From Amblyornis subalaris (Eukaryota; Chordata; Aves; Passeriformes; Ptilonorhynchidae): DNA of 64,000 nucleotides. The position numbers and the translations under genes were made by a program. The stretch covers positions 5,889,553 through 5,953,552 of the forward strand of contig JACAXG010000049.1 of the NCBI GenBank assembly GCA_018881555.1, given 5' to 3'. Shown here piece by piece: positions 13,386-23,722 of this stretch (position 1 is the stretch's first letter; every line of letters begins with the position of its first letter). Under the pieces are notes generated by a model. The model saw only the letters and a program-made list of their open reading frames with translations, searched no databases and was not told the origin of the DNA.

Positions 13386-16120
13386 TCCAGAGATCCTCAG
13401 TGGGTATGCAGTGGGTTGGTTTGAAAGCAGATGCTTTGAACATTATTTGCCTTCTTCCCCCAGATTTAGGGTTTCCCTGCTTTGCTTTCTATCCCATGGG
13501 GAATACCCGCTGGATGAAGAGTAACCAGCATGAGTCAAACCTGGAGTGCTTTGTACCCTGCCCTCTCCCAGTGGCAAACTGGTGAGATCTCACCAGCTTT
13601 AATAGGCTCCCTCTCCCAAAGGTGCTCAGCTCCCAACTTGCCCAGGCCACCCCTGGCTCCACTTTCTCGAGCTTTGGCTGGAAGCGAACGCTGAGATTTT
13701 CAGTGCGGACTCAGGATTTTCAGACAAGAAAATCGCAGAATGGAAAATTTGGTTGGGTTTGATTTTGGTTGTGATCAGTGTCTTGACAATATTAATGACT
13801 ATGTTGGACTTTTTAAGTAAGCACGGAGGTCACAGATTTTATGCTAGTAGGAAAAATAAAGAGGATCAGAGGAAAAAATTACAAATGGAATCCAATCATG
13901 TTGCTCTCAGTATGTTATTTCCAAACTGAAACCTCAGATTAAAGGAAGAGGAGCATTCAGCTTTTCCCAAGGAGAGTTTTTTCCATATGAGGTTCCTCTG
14001 GGATATTGCTGCCTTTCTGCCTTGTGTGGCTCTTTTCATGCCTTTTAGCAAAGAGGGTAGGACCTCTCAGCTCACCTCCTTTTCCATAGAGTGCAGAGGT
14101 ACAGCCTGCTCCTTTCTGTCCTACATATACATTCTTACAACATTTAGGTGTTTTCCTTCCTGGTCTTCCAAAGGAAACAGCACAGATCTGCAATAAGCTT
14201 TTCACCTATTCCATTGGCTGTGAACAGGCAAGGAACGAGTGACGGATCCACTCCCTCTCTCCAATCAAAGTGCCCTTGACTTTTCTGGATTGATGCTGAA
14301 AACCCAAGGAGTATTTTCTTGTGACCACTTGCGACAGAAATGTCTCCTTGAATCTGGGGAAGCAGCTGCCTAGGGAGCTCTGCGTAAAGGTCAGCTCAGC
14401 CCAGGGAGTGTGCAGAGCCCAAGCTGGTCAGGTGCCCGCAGGGCTCCGACTCAGCGCGCGTAAGGCATTCTGACGCAGTGGGCAGCGAGTGACGTTGGGG
14501 AAAGCCCTTGGCAGCGATGGGAAGTGACCTGCTCCCAAAGCACGGAGCCCTCGTGAGCCTGGATGGACTTCCCACCGAGCCCCCTTCTTTTACTGCACCG
14601 CCTTGGGTGGAACAGCTCCCTCAACCCAGGCTGGGGAGCAAGAATTTGGCAGGGCAGGTTTCCTCTGGGGAACATTCTTGTCTTTGGTGTCATCGGGACA
14701 TGCCCCTGCTCAGGGGGAAGGAGGAGCTCCTCCTTGATCAAGCTATCTCATCCATCGTGCTCGAATCCATCCGGGCTGGCCCTTCCCTAATTGGGGCAGC
14801 AGTCACCCAGAACACCTTCTCCATGGATGACCTTGCAGCTGCCTGATCGCTGCCCATCCTCTCCCACTGAAGCCTTGTCTTCGCTCCTCCCTTGCTCAGC
14901 TTCCCCTCAAAACAGGGACATGGCAATTCACTTGTGGGGAGAATGAGCTGACTGGGTTAAAGGGAAAAAGCCCCACACGTGGTCTGCACCTGCGTCCGTT
15001 CAGCCACAGCCTGGAGTGTGGCCAGGAGAGGGACTGAAGTGATGCTGTTGGAAGGGTCCTCGGGACATTGTGTTTTTGGGGCTGAAGATGGTCAGTGGAG
15101 TGATGAAGACTGAGTGTCAAGTTGAGGAGGATTATTGGAGGTGTTTAGGTGTCTGGGTGCAATAGGAATACAGAGGAGCTGCCCACCTGTGGAGATGGAA
15201 ACGAGCTCCAAAGCAGAGACAGAACTCTGCTTTGATACTCTTAGGGCTGGAGAGTTGTTGGGAATATTGACCTGTGGGACACTGGGATGAGCTTGCACCA
15301 AAGAGGGTTTTGAGCGGCTGGAATGGAAGTGACTCTGGGTGAAGGACTGTGGCTCTGGGGTTGGTCACTTGGGGTTGGCAGAGGCTGAGAGAACAGGGCA
15401 CCAATACTGGGATGGGTGAGTACTGGGGACAGTCAACAGTGGGATGATTGTGGGGGACTGAGGTGACATTTGCTCAGAGGCTGGTGGAGGTGGTGAGTGA
15501 TTGAGGCAGTACAACGATCCCCTGGGATGTCTCCTTCCCAGCTTCCCCTCATTTCTCACCAGAGGTGAAAATGCAGGGTAGAGGCTGGGTGGCCTTGAAG
15601 GTGCTCATTGCAGGAGAGGGACGCATTGCTCCAGCTCCTGCCCCTGTTTTTAGGAAGCACAGTCCTGCTCTGGTCCAGTGGTCACCTGCATCCCAAAGCA
15701 GTTTCCCCTTCTGGAGAATGTCAGGTATGAAGGGGAACAGCTCTGGACTGCTCTTGCCTGGGAAAAGGGAAGTGAGGAAGGGAAGTCAGTTACACCAAGG
15801 TGGTGGTGTGCAACTCCAGTATTGTACTTTCCCTTTGAACTGCCAGGGCACTGCTGGCACTTCTACTGTGGATAGGAGGAGCTGGCTTCTCCAGGGATAG
15901 AACAGTGAAATCCCTTTTCACTTGTGGCCAAAGGGGAAAAAAATCACTCCATTTGGACAATTTAAGCTACAGGCGTCTTGGGATTGATACATGAGAGAAT
16001 TTAATACTTCTGCAATTCTCTCTGTAATCTTGAGTGGCAAATCAATTAAAGAACTGTTCCATACTAAATACTGCTGAAGGAAAACACAAGCAAAGGAGCC
16101 CATAAAGGTAATGTTTTCAA

Positions 16121-16126
16121 TTTATT
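16121..16126 (-). terminator. PTGS2 poly(A) signal
   Basis: AATAAA on the minus strand, followed about 27-45 nt downstream by a U/GU-rich stretch (16076-16094) fit for the cleavage-stimulation factor. Cleavage is expected near 16105. An ATTAAA at 16000-16005 is a possible alternative. Confidence 0.7.
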
Positions 16127-16540
16127 TATATAAACAATTGCATTTTAAAAACATTGTTGTCCTACAAAAATAAAGTGAAAAACAATTCACAGAATTTTAA
16201 ATAAATAATACACATACACATTTATCAAGAGCAAGTTGAACCCAGCCAAACCCAGCAGGCTGGGTCACATCACACACAAGTGACAGCTGAAACGTGGCTG
16301 TGCAGTACAAAATGCAGAGTGCACAGGATTCCTTGCTGCAGCAGCCTGTAACGAAACTCAAATGACATTGTCTGAGGAGTTCCTCTTTACCTACCCCAAA
16401 AGAACTACATCTGTCCAGACTTGCCTCCCTTTGACTCTAAGCCAAATGGCAGAAGGGTGCTCTGAACTGTGTCCAGAGCTGGATGTGATTGACAATTGCA
16501 TGAAGAACAAGTGTCCAAGCAGTTTTCACTCCTTAGCACA

Positions 16541-16548
16541 TACAGTAC
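16541..16548 (-). promoter_or_regulatory. Candidate miR-101 target site (8-mer)
   Basis: GTACTGTA on the minus strand is a full 8-mer complement of the miR-101 seed. miR-101 is a reported regulator of mammalian COX-2. Function in this species is inferred. Confidence 0.5.
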
Positions 16549-17458
16549 TGACCACCTTCTGATACAAGGTGAGAGAAGGTTTTCCCTTCTTCATGCTTCA
16601 AAGAGAAAAAGGAAAACAAATGCCCTTCTTGCTCCCACAGCATTCACACCACAGATCAGCCCAAATCAGTCCCTAGTATTGATGGCTGCAGGAGATCTTG
16701 GTTCTGCTGTTCATGGCCACAGTTACAGACCCACCCAGCACAAGGCATGGCTGGCTCTAGACAAATCCATGGAAACAGAAGCCACAGACAAACTACACTA
16801 TTGCCAGAGCTGGTACAATGCACAAGCCTCTACAAGTGCTCGAGAGATTCAGATGAAATAGAAAACTCAAGTCCTTCTCCACAAGTAGTCAAGGAATTTT
16901 GGGCAGGGGCACAGAATACCAGGATGCTGCTCTATTCCAGTCTGAAGTGACATTTTCTTTTTCCCTATAGTTCCCCAGCTGTTTTTATGGGAAGATCATC
17001 TTCTACACTTCCTCTCTAGAAATTAAAAAAAGATACCCTTACATGCAAAGTCTGAAGTGCTGGTACAAGATCCTGTGTAACTTACGTGCCCAGATGAGAC
17101 TAGATATTTTAGTGCTGGATCTGGACAAATATGGCTAGGAGATTTTGTGCTAGCCAGTTTTAAAGAAGCTTAAGCCACTTATTTAAAATGCCTGTTTATA
17201 AATTATAAATAAAACATTATCCCTCCTCCCCCCAATAAATAGAAGTACAAATTGCATGTACAGCTTGTGCACAGAGGCAAAGCAACATTCTGTGCCTCCA
17301 AGTGCTGCTAAATCTCTTCTGTGTTCAGTTCTCTGTGTATTTACAGAGCTGCTCAGTTTGCAGCCCCCCTGTTTGCGGAGAGCACAAAGCCAGTCACACC
17401 CTAACTCCAGCTATACTGTCCTCCTGTCCCTAGAGTGACAGATATTACAATTACATTA

Positions 17459-17465
17459 TCAAGTA
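17459..17465 (-). promoter_or_regulatory. Candidate miR-26 target site
   Basis: TACTTGA on the minus strand, a 7-mer complement of the miR-26 seed, in the middle of the PTGS2 3' UTR. Confidence 0.35.
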
Positions 17466-17470
17466 GACCA

Positions 17471-17477
17471 GAGAACT
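17471..17477 (-). promoter_or_regulatory. Candidate miR-146 target site
   Basis: AGTTCTC on the minus strand, a 7-mer complement of the miR-146 seed, 6 nt from the neighbouring miR-26 site, close enough for cooperative binding. Confidence 0.35.
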
Positions 17478-17876
17478 ACAGCTATGAAAAGAATCCCAAT
17501 GCCTTGGGCTAAGTTTAAGACCTCCCCAAAGTTACATAACACAAACATCCCTATCAAAAATGCAAGCAGCCTTGTACTGCAGCCTGAGAGTCACTTATTG
17601 CTGAGCTCAGCAGCTCATTCTCACCCCCTCACACAACTAACACTTCTGCGACACTTGCTCAAAAAGAAGTAGAATCCAAGAAAAGTACTATTTTCTTTAA
17701 ATAATTAAATTTTTTAAAAAAAGTATTAAAAAAATTTACTTTCATCTAAATCCAGAAGTGGATTTACACGTAAGAGACATTAAGTTATGATACAAAGTGC
17801 CCTATCTGCAACGAGGGAGAGGTAGTATCAACAGTAAATGCAACGCATTTTCTGACCTTACATAAAGAAGTGAGTA

Positions 17877-17883
17877 TCAAGTA
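17877..17883 (-). promoter_or_regulatory. Second candidate miR-26 target site
   Basis: A second TACTTGA on the minus strand in the PTGS2 3' UTR, about 410 nt closer to the stop codon than the first. Confidence 0.35.
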
Positions 17884-18286
17884 TAAGTATTTTTCTGCTA
17901 ATCTTTGAGTGCTCACGTAGAATTCATAATCTGTTCTGGCAGTTTTCACTAAGTGAGACTTTTCTTGTACTTTTAGGTCAACATCTGCTTTCAACTTGGT
18001 AAGACAAAAGCTTGCTTTTGTAGTGTTATGTGACCTACGAAAACCGCCAGACAAAACCACCACTGCTCCCCTTCATCGAGTATTAAAACAGTATTAAAAA
18101 AAACAGTTGGATCCTTTATCCACTTTGGAATACAGCGTTCTGTTACAGAAGATTTTAAACAAGGGATTCACCACTGTCGAGCTCAAACACAGGAAATCCC
18201 TTTTGTAAATGGAAGCCTTACCTCAGTAAGGAATTTAAGGCAACCCCCACAATGAAGATGCTCAAGTTGTTTTTTTTGTTTGTTTT

Positions 18287-18339
18287 TAAATACTAAGCCA
18301 TAAATAGAATAAATAACACAGTTAAATAAATAAATAAAT
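18287..18339 (-). promoter_or_regulatory. AU-rich mRNA instability element
   Basis: Seven AUUUA pentamers (minus strand) within about 53 nt, starting some 10 nt after the stop codon; four of them overlap as a continuous run. Mammalian COX-2 has a cluster at the same place that binds HuR, TTP and related proteins and controls decay and translation, so the same role is inferred. Confidence 0.9.
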
Positions 18340-18349
18340 AGATGGATTT

Positions 18350-18756
18350 CTACAACTCAGCAGAGCGCTCTTTCAGTAGCAGTGTGGGGTTGATATCTTC
18401 CATGGCTGTTTTGGAGCTACTAACGTTAATGGTGGCCTCTGTGGGCTCGGGAGGCAGGATGTGGAAGGCGGTGAAGGGACAGCCCTTGACGTTGTCGCAG
18501 ATGAGCTTCTGCAGGGAGGCGGTGTTGACGATGTCGAAGCCCACGGTGCCCCCGAAGGTGCTGGGCTTCCAGTACTCGGGCGAGCAGATGGCGTTGCCCA
18601 TCAGCCCCTTCAGCGAGAAGGGCGCCCCGACCTCCACCATGGTCTCCCCAAAGATGGCCCCCGGCCGGGGCTTCTCCACCAGCAGGCCTGGGTACAGCTC
18701 CATGGCGTCGATGTCCCCGTACAGCTCCTCCAGCTCCGCTGCCATTTCTTTCTCTC
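18350..18756 (-). CDS. PTGS2: PTGS2 exon 10, coding part (side pocket, Ser516, C-terminus)
   Basis: 407 coding nt ending in TAG (18352-18350), residues 469-603. It contains Arg499 and Val509 of the COX-2 selectivity pocket, Ser516 (the aspirin-acetylated serine, Ser530 ovine) and Cys526. The COX-2-specific tail insert is present with sequon Asn579-Val-Ser and the ending KERSAEL. One codon shorter than human, just before the sequon. The tail insert is known in mammals to direct ER-associated degradation. Confidence 0.97.
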
Positions 18757-21700
18757 CTGTAATGAGCAAAATCTGTAAGTGGAAAAATCCCATTTTCCTG
18801 GCAAGACTATTCTGCTCAAGCCAAGTAATGCCACTGCAGGACTCTGCAGGCGTTTTTAGACAGTTTGTTGGGAAGGGTGAGGACTGTTACCTGTAAGTTC
18901 TTCAAAGGATCGGAACGGTTTCAGCATGAAGCGTTTCCTGTACTCGTTCAAGGACTGGTACCTCATTTGCCTGCTTTGGTCAATTGAGGCCTTTGCCACT
19001 TTCTGCACTGCAGCAGGAACGTTCTTCCCACCAGCAACCTGTTTATGAAAGAGGAAGAGCTGTAAGATCTCCTGATAAGAGTCACGAGGAAGTTGTGCCT
19101 TTCTAGTGATTAGTTTTAAATAGCTTTATCCCATTCCCTCATCCCACCCCCAGCTCATGCCTCTGTTGGTTCACCATCAACTTGAGGAAGGACCTACCCT
19201 GCCAGCACGTTGCTTGGAGAAAGATTTCACCATATGGGAAAGGCCATGCTCCAGCACGATGGAGTTGTTGTAGAGGAACTGCTGGAAGGTGTACTCCTGG
19301 TCGTGGATGTGGAAGGTGTCGGGCAGGAGCGGGTGCCAGTGGTACAGGGTGTTGAACTCGGCTGCGATGCGGTTCTGGTACTGGAACCTCTGGTTGAAGA
19401 GCAGCTCGGGGTCAAACTTCAGCTTGAAGTGGTACCCACTCAGGTGCTGCACATAGTCCTCTATAACGATCTTGATTGTCTCTCCTGTTGGACAAAGGAA
19501 CAGGAGAGAATGTTGGCACTGCTTCCTCTCAGTGGTGGGGAAAATACTATTTCTAAACTGTTCTAAAATATACTACCGTGATCAGGACAACAAACACTTC
19601 AACCTTCTGTAACCTCTCCTAGAAAGCAATTCATACACTTTCTGTGACTAAGGGGTGGAACAGTACTTAAGACCCCAAGAGTTCTGGGCAGTGAGGCATA
19701 AGGTGTTTTCCACAGCCTGTTTCCCCCCCCATCCTCCCAAGATAAAATTCCTTGCACCCTCCACAGAACATCACACATCAGTGTTGACACTGTTCAGTCA
19801 TGCAGTATCTCTAGGACAGAGGGAGGGGATAATGAAGGAAGTTGATGTCTGAAAGCAAATCTCAGCTTCTAAACTACTTAATACAATTGTCTTGGCTTAT
19901 GGTTTCATTTTGGGCAAGGTTTCTTCCAGCTTACAGCACATCACCATTTACATAAGATGAAATACCAGTGGGCATACAATTAGAGAGGAGAACTACGGAG
20001 AGTTGCATTTTACATAACCTCCTGAACTTTAGACTTAATCACAGCCTTTCTTTTAAGGCATACCTGAACTGACCCAACCGTAGGGGAAAAAACCCACAAA
20101 ACCCCCGATCTGGAAGCCTGGGGTCATCCAGGCTTTCTCTGAGAAAGGAACCTGAGCTTCCACTGCTTTCAGTCCTGCTTCCCTCAAACAAGGGAATTGT
20201 GTCCCTTAGCTCGGTTGTCTTCAGTTCTGCCTGTAGCAGAGCCGCGGGGAAGCTCCACCTCAACACAAGCCCAGCAATGGGCCACGAAGGAGCCATTCAC
20301 CCTCCCCATTTCTGGAACAGCTTTCCCCTTACTGCAGCTCTGCGGGCCGGAGCAGGAGCTGCAGGGAGCGGCAGCGAGTCTCACCGATCAGAATGAGGCG
20401 GGCGGTCTGGAAGAGCTGCTCGTCGTCCCACTCGGGGTGCTCGCGCTTGAGCACGTCGCAGACGCGGTTGTGCTCGCGCAGCCAGATCGTGGCGTACATC
20501 ATGAGCCCCGGCACCAGCCCGAACACCTCCTGCCCCACCGAGAACTGCAGGTGCTCGGGCACGTGGGGCGGGTACAGCATCTCGGCCTGCGTGTCCCTCA
20601 CGGTCGGCGGGTACATTTCTCCGTCGATCATCTGCGCGAGGGAGGAACAGCAAGAGCTGTGAGCCGCCGTGCTTTGGTTAAGCCCCGTCGGCTCTCTCAG
20701 CACCCGCTTCAGGCTCACGCTTTCCATCAGCCACGCCGAGCACTAATTTAGGAATTCGATGCCATCCAATAAGGAGGTAGGAATTCTGAGCTAAGACATA
20801 CCTGGTATTTTAGCTTCCCATCCTTCCGAAGCCTCAGTTTAAGTTGTCTCTCCAGAGTCTCTCCATAAATGTGGTTCAAGTCAACCTATAAAATAAAAGC
20901 ATTTGGAACATGAAGCCAACTTGCATTTTTTGCTATTTTAGGATAGGTCCCACTTCTATGGACGCCCATAGGAGTTCACCCCCTAGATGTTTACCTTTTA
21001 ATTATATTACTGCTACCTTATAAGTATCATGCACTGATATTTAAGATGAAGCCAAATTATTTCCTGGCAACTGGAGCCATGTCTACGTAACAGGAGGTTG
21101 TTAAATTGGCAATTTAAAAGGACTCTGTTTAAACTGTCAGCAACTTTCTATTATGCAGACAGCTTTCTGTATATACATACACAATTTATAGCTTTGGTTT
21201 AGACATACAAATTACGCTTATAGTGAAGAACTCTTTGTCCAAAGGCTGCCTGTTTTGTAGGTAAAGATCCTAAATCCAAGTCTGCTTTTGAAGTTCTTTT
21301 TGAACTAAGTCTATTAGCAGTACACAAGACACTTAAGTGCTGGATACAGCTCTCTGGAACTGACAGAGTCCAGGGAAGTCTTGGATACTCACTAGATCTA
21401 ATATGCTTTAGGTGAAAGCAGATTTTTGGGAACAATAAGAGATCACTGGGCAGGTATTTTAAACAGAGCCACTTGTGTGGAGCATGCGGTTCTGACCCGG
21501 GAAGAGACGCTGCTGAGCGCTGGAATTTGGCCCGAGGAGGAGTTGCAGAAGGGGTAATCCCACGGGATTGTGGCACACAGTTGCTGTGCAGTGTGTGCAC
21601 AGGTGTTTGTGTCCCCTGGCAACCTGCAGAATGCCATTCCAGCTGCTCAGCAGCTCCCGGGGAGCGCGAGCCGAGTGCGAGTCCCGAGCTGTGTCCGTAC

Positions 21701-23639
21701 CCCGTGGCCCAGAGCTCTGGTGAAGGCAGGGCCCCTCTTGTGGTCTGTCTTGAAGAACTGGTGGGTGAAGTGCTGGGCGAAGAACGTGAACATCACGTTG
21801 GTGCCTTGCGGGTCGGGAATGAACTTCTTCCGTAGCAGAAACTTCTCCACGATCAGCTTGGAATCTGGGAGCTCTTTCTTTCCTGTGGGAGAAGGAGATA
21901 GTGAGATACTCAAGACAACCATTTCTGCACTACTGAACTTTGTTCCTAACAAAAAGGACTTAAGACTTTCAGTGGAATATGGAAGGACAGCAGCATACAA
22001 ATAAGGGGAATTACCTACTTTTCTATGCTAACTTTTTTGATTTTATTAGAAATTTGTAAATTCCCTGCTCTTAGCATGTAACTCAAGAACAAGAACCAGA
22101 ATAATTAACTTTTAGGTCTATACAAGATGTATCCAAAACATGGCTATTCTTAAAAGTCAACCACACTGAAAAAAAGGTTACAGACAAGCAGGTCTCGTAA
22201 GAATTTCTACTTATTTTTTCCTCTTAGAAAAAACCATGCAAACATTAGGTATCTGGTTTATTCCTTACCTTTAACACCCATTGGTGTTGGACAGTCAAGT
22301 CCTACTGGTGGAAGGCTTCTTGTGTAGTAGGAAAGATTGGAATAAGCTTCCCAGCTTTTGTAATTATAGTCACTATTGTAAGTTGGTGGACTGTCAATCA
22401 AGTGTGATCGTGCTAAAAGACAAATAAGTATTTGATTATTTTCAACCATACATTTTAGTCTCAAAAAGTAAATCACAAAGCCAGATCTTTTCCATATATT
22501 CAGCAACAGTTGTAAATTCCACACATATCAGTTACTAATGTTAAATAGGATTACAGTTACTGAACAACAGGACAGGATCCTGGCTTATCAGCTGGATCTC
22601 ACTATTAACATGAGCAACTGGGTGCTAAGTTCATGTTAGCAATATCCTGCATTCTTGCAGAAAGTAGAGCAAGCTGCACTTCAGCAGGTTTCATACAAGT
22701 CTGCATCATGCAGAAGTCTTAAATTTTGGTTAGTGTTTTAACCTTAGTGCAATTTAGGCTGCTTGGTTTATACACAGACCAATTCAGTGCAATATTCTAG
22801 AGTAACTTCTGCCACTTTTAAGAGGACTGGAAGAGACAATTCATACTTACACGTTAGTACATATCTCATAATAGCATCCCGTAAGAAGGGAATGTTGTTG
22901 ATGATATTCCAGGCTCCTTGGAAGTGGGTGAGGATGTAGTGGACAGTGTTTGGTGATGGTTTCAGTGTTAGCTTCAGCCACGTGAAGAATTCCGCTGTGA
23001 GCAACAATGGGAAGGTTGTTATAAACTAGCTACTGAGGACAACCTGCAACGCTGGAATTCGATTATCAGCCTCATTTCCACGGAGAGAGGTGTGAGATAC
23101 TCACGTGTAGTGCAGTTCTGCCCGTAGAACCCTGTCCTTGTGCAGTCGCACTCGTAGCGGTCCGGCCCCGCGGTCATGCACACGCCTCTGTTCTGGCAGG
23201 GGTTCGAGCAGCACGGGTTGGCTGCAAGGGAACCAGAGCTCCGATTAGCGCCCCACGGAACACACCGGCATTCCCACCTCGCCAGGACTTCACACAGCGA
23301 AGGAGAATGCCCTGGAGTTTCATCCTTATCAGGAAGGCATCACGGAGACCATCCATCCACAGCAACCTCTGGGCTGCCGGGCAGCAGCTTTGGGAAGCAC
23401 AGGAATCTGCCTTCTGTCCGCACACAGCAATAAACCCCCTCAGAAACGGAAATTATCCCTCACAGGCCAACGGGGCCCTAGCACCCGTATACAGCAGAGA
23501 AACCGCAAGAGAAAAAGGAATATAAAAAGCAGAAAAAGACAAAGTGAGTTAATCCGGTGCGCGGCTGCAACGCAGGGCGTGACTCACCGGCGTGGCCGGC
23601 GGCCAAGAGCGCAGCCAGCAGGGCCAGGAGCAGCAGCAT
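18350..23639 (-). CDS. PTGS2: Prostaglandin-endoperoxide synthase 2 (COX-2), ten exons
   Basis: Converts arachidonate to PGG2 (cyclooxygenase) and then PGH2 (peroxidase) at the ER lumen and nuclear envelope. Coding segments: 23639-23588, 23221-23105, 22994-22851, 22412-22269, 21882-21701, 20885-20802, 20631-20385, 19484-19198, 19038-18891, 18756-18350. They total 1812 nt, giving 603 residues plus stop; human COX-2 has 604. All introns are GT-AG and the exon lengths before the last match the human gene as I recall them. Order of parts: signal peptide (1-17), EGF-like module (about 18-55), membrane-binding helices (about 57-105), heme peroxidase/cyclooxygenase domain. Visible key residues (own numbering): Arg106, His193, Tyr371, His374, Val420, Arg499, Val509, Ser516. 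Arg499 and Val509 (Arg513/Val523 in ovine COX-1 numbering) separate COX-2 from COX-1. The C-terminus ends SAEL, a variant of the STEL ER-retention signal, preceded by a glycosylation sequon at Asn579. No frameshift or premature stop is seen. Confidence 0.98.
18891..19038 (-). CDS. PTGS2: PTGS2 exon 9
   Basis: 148 nt, residues 420-469, beginning Val-Ala-Gly-Gly. Val420 (Val434 in ovine numbering, Ile in COX-1) is a residue that opens the COX-2 side pocket. The exon ends in Phe-Glu-Glu-Leu-Thr. Acceptor AACAG, donor GTAACA. Confidence 0.96.
19198..19484 (-). CDS. PTGS2: PTGS2 exon 8 (catalytic Tyr371, proximal His374)
   Basis: 287 nt, residues 324-419. The motif [13 protein letters not shown] carries Tyr371 (Tyr385 ovine), the radical that abstracts hydrogen from arachidonate, and His374 (His388), the proximal heme ligand. 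Asn396-Asn-Ser is the third catalytic-domain glycosylation sequon. Acceptor AACAG, donor GTAGGT. Confidence 0.97.
20385..20631 (-). CDS. PTGS2: PTGS2 exon 7
   Basis: 247 nt, residues 242-324, starting Met-Ile-Asp-Gly-Glu-Met-Tyr-Pro-Pro. It includes [19 protein letters not shown] and the heme-pocket helix LREHNRVCD, the most conserved stretch of animal heme peroxidases of this family. The exon is GC-rich at third codon positions compared with its AT-rich introns. Acceptor GCGCAG, donor GTGAGA. Confidence 0.97.
20802..20885 (-). CDS. PTGS2: PTGS2 exon 6
   Basis: 84 nt, residues 214-241, beginning Val-Asp-Leu-Asn-His-Ile-Tyr-Gly, a well-conserved cyclooxygenase motif, and ending at a codon boundary after Tyr-Gln. 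The exon is too short to appear as a long open frame by itself; it was placed by family homology and by the ATAG acceptor and GTATGT donor. The flanking intron 5 is 815 bp. Confidence 0.95.
21701..21882 (-). CDS. PTGS2: PTGS2 exon 5 (distal heme histidine)
   Basis: 182 nt, residues 153-213. It carries [11 protein letters not shown], with Gln189 and His193 (Gln203/His207 in ovine numbering) on the peroxidase side of the heme. The exon ends at Gly213 exactly on a codon boundary. Acceptor CCACAG, donor GTACGG. Confidence 0.96.
22269..22412 (-). CDS. PTGS2: PTGS2 exon 4 (Arg106, start of catalytic domain)
   Basis: 144 nt, residues 105-153. It starts within the Ser-Arg-Ser-His-Leu-Ile-Asp motif. 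Arg106 (Arg120 in ovine COX-1 numbering) binds the arachidonate carboxylate. Asn130-Leu-Ser is the second conserved glycosylation sequon. Acceptor TTTTAG, donor GTAAGG. Confidence 0.96.
22851..22994 (-). CDS. PTGS2: PTGS2 exon 3 (membrane-binding domain)
   Basis: 144 nt, residues 57-105. It encodes the amphipathic helices that insert the enzyme into one leaflet of the ER membrane, including the family motif [12 protein letters not shown]. Acceptor CACAG at 22995 and donor GTAAGT at 22850. The intron to exon 2 is 110 bp. Confidence 0.96.
23105..23221 (-). CDS. PTGS2: PTGS2 exon 2 (EGF-like module)
   Basis: 117 nt, residues 18-57. The cysteine pattern (Cys21, 22, 26, 32, 42, 44, 54) matches the EGF-like dimerisation module of cyclooxygenases, and Asn53-Cys-Thr is the first conserved N-glycosylation sequon. 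The acceptor reads TTGCAG and the donor GTGAGT. The intron towards exon 1 is 366 bp. Confidence 0.96.
23588..23639 (-). CDS. PTGS2: PTGS2 exon 1 coding part (signal peptide)
   Basis: 52 coding nt from the ATG (23639-23637) to a GTGAGT donor. It encodes a very leucine/alanine-rich 17-residue signal peptide that sends the enzyme to the ER. This start was chosen because it gives the family-typical 17 residues before the Asn-Pro-Cys-Cys start of the mature protein. An upstream in-frame ATG would add an arginine- and serine-rich stretch unlike any COX-2 N-terminus and lies in the 5' UTR. The exon ends in phase 1, as in the human gene. Confidence 0.95.
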
Positions 23640-23697
23640 CGCGGGAATCGGGGCTGACGGGGCTCGGGGCTGGCAGGACTCCGCTCGGCAGCTGGCA
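23640..23697 (-). other. PTGS2: PTGS2 5' untranslated region (estimated)
   Basis: Roughly 58 nt between the ATG and a start site placed about 30 nt downstream of the TATA-like box. It is GC-rich. The exact 5' end is an estimate; mammalian COX-2 leaders are somewhat longer. Confidence 0.5.
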
Positions 23698-23722
23698 GTG
23701 CCGGTCCCACTTTCCAACTTCC

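Larger units (their letters stand above)
206..16100. other. Gene-free region downstream of PTGS2
   Basis: Apart from the CR1 pieces, SINE, microsatellites, palindrome and LTR-like block listed separately, nothing recognisable is seen. A GC-richer stretch at about 6.4-6.95 kb and another at about 14.4-14.9 kb hold overlapping open frames on both strands without recognisable protein similarity. In mammals the next gene in this direction is PDC, well away from PTGS2; no PDC exon was recognised. Confidence 0.7.
16105..18349 (-). other. PTGS2: PTGS2 3' untranslated region
   Basis: About 2.2 kb of AT-rich sequence between the PTGS2 stop codon and the best poly(A) signal, similar in length to the mammalian COX-2 3' UTR. 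It begins with a dense AUUUA cluster and has a second AUUUA nonamer near its end (16200-16208). No open frame on either strand looks coding. The 3' boundary is inferred from the poly(A) signal at 16121-16126; shorter alternative ends cannot be excluded. Confidence 0.8.

Noticed and set aside
14508..14846. Open frame of 112 codons in a GC-richer stretch
   Set aside because: No known similarity and a competing frame on the other strand; no splice or promoter context.
18342..18896. Plus-strand open frame of 184 codons over the last PTGS2 exon, and similar ones over exons 7 and 8
   Set aside because: Shadows of GC-rich PTGS2 exons. The minus-strand frame carries the cyclooxygenase sequence with proper splice sites.
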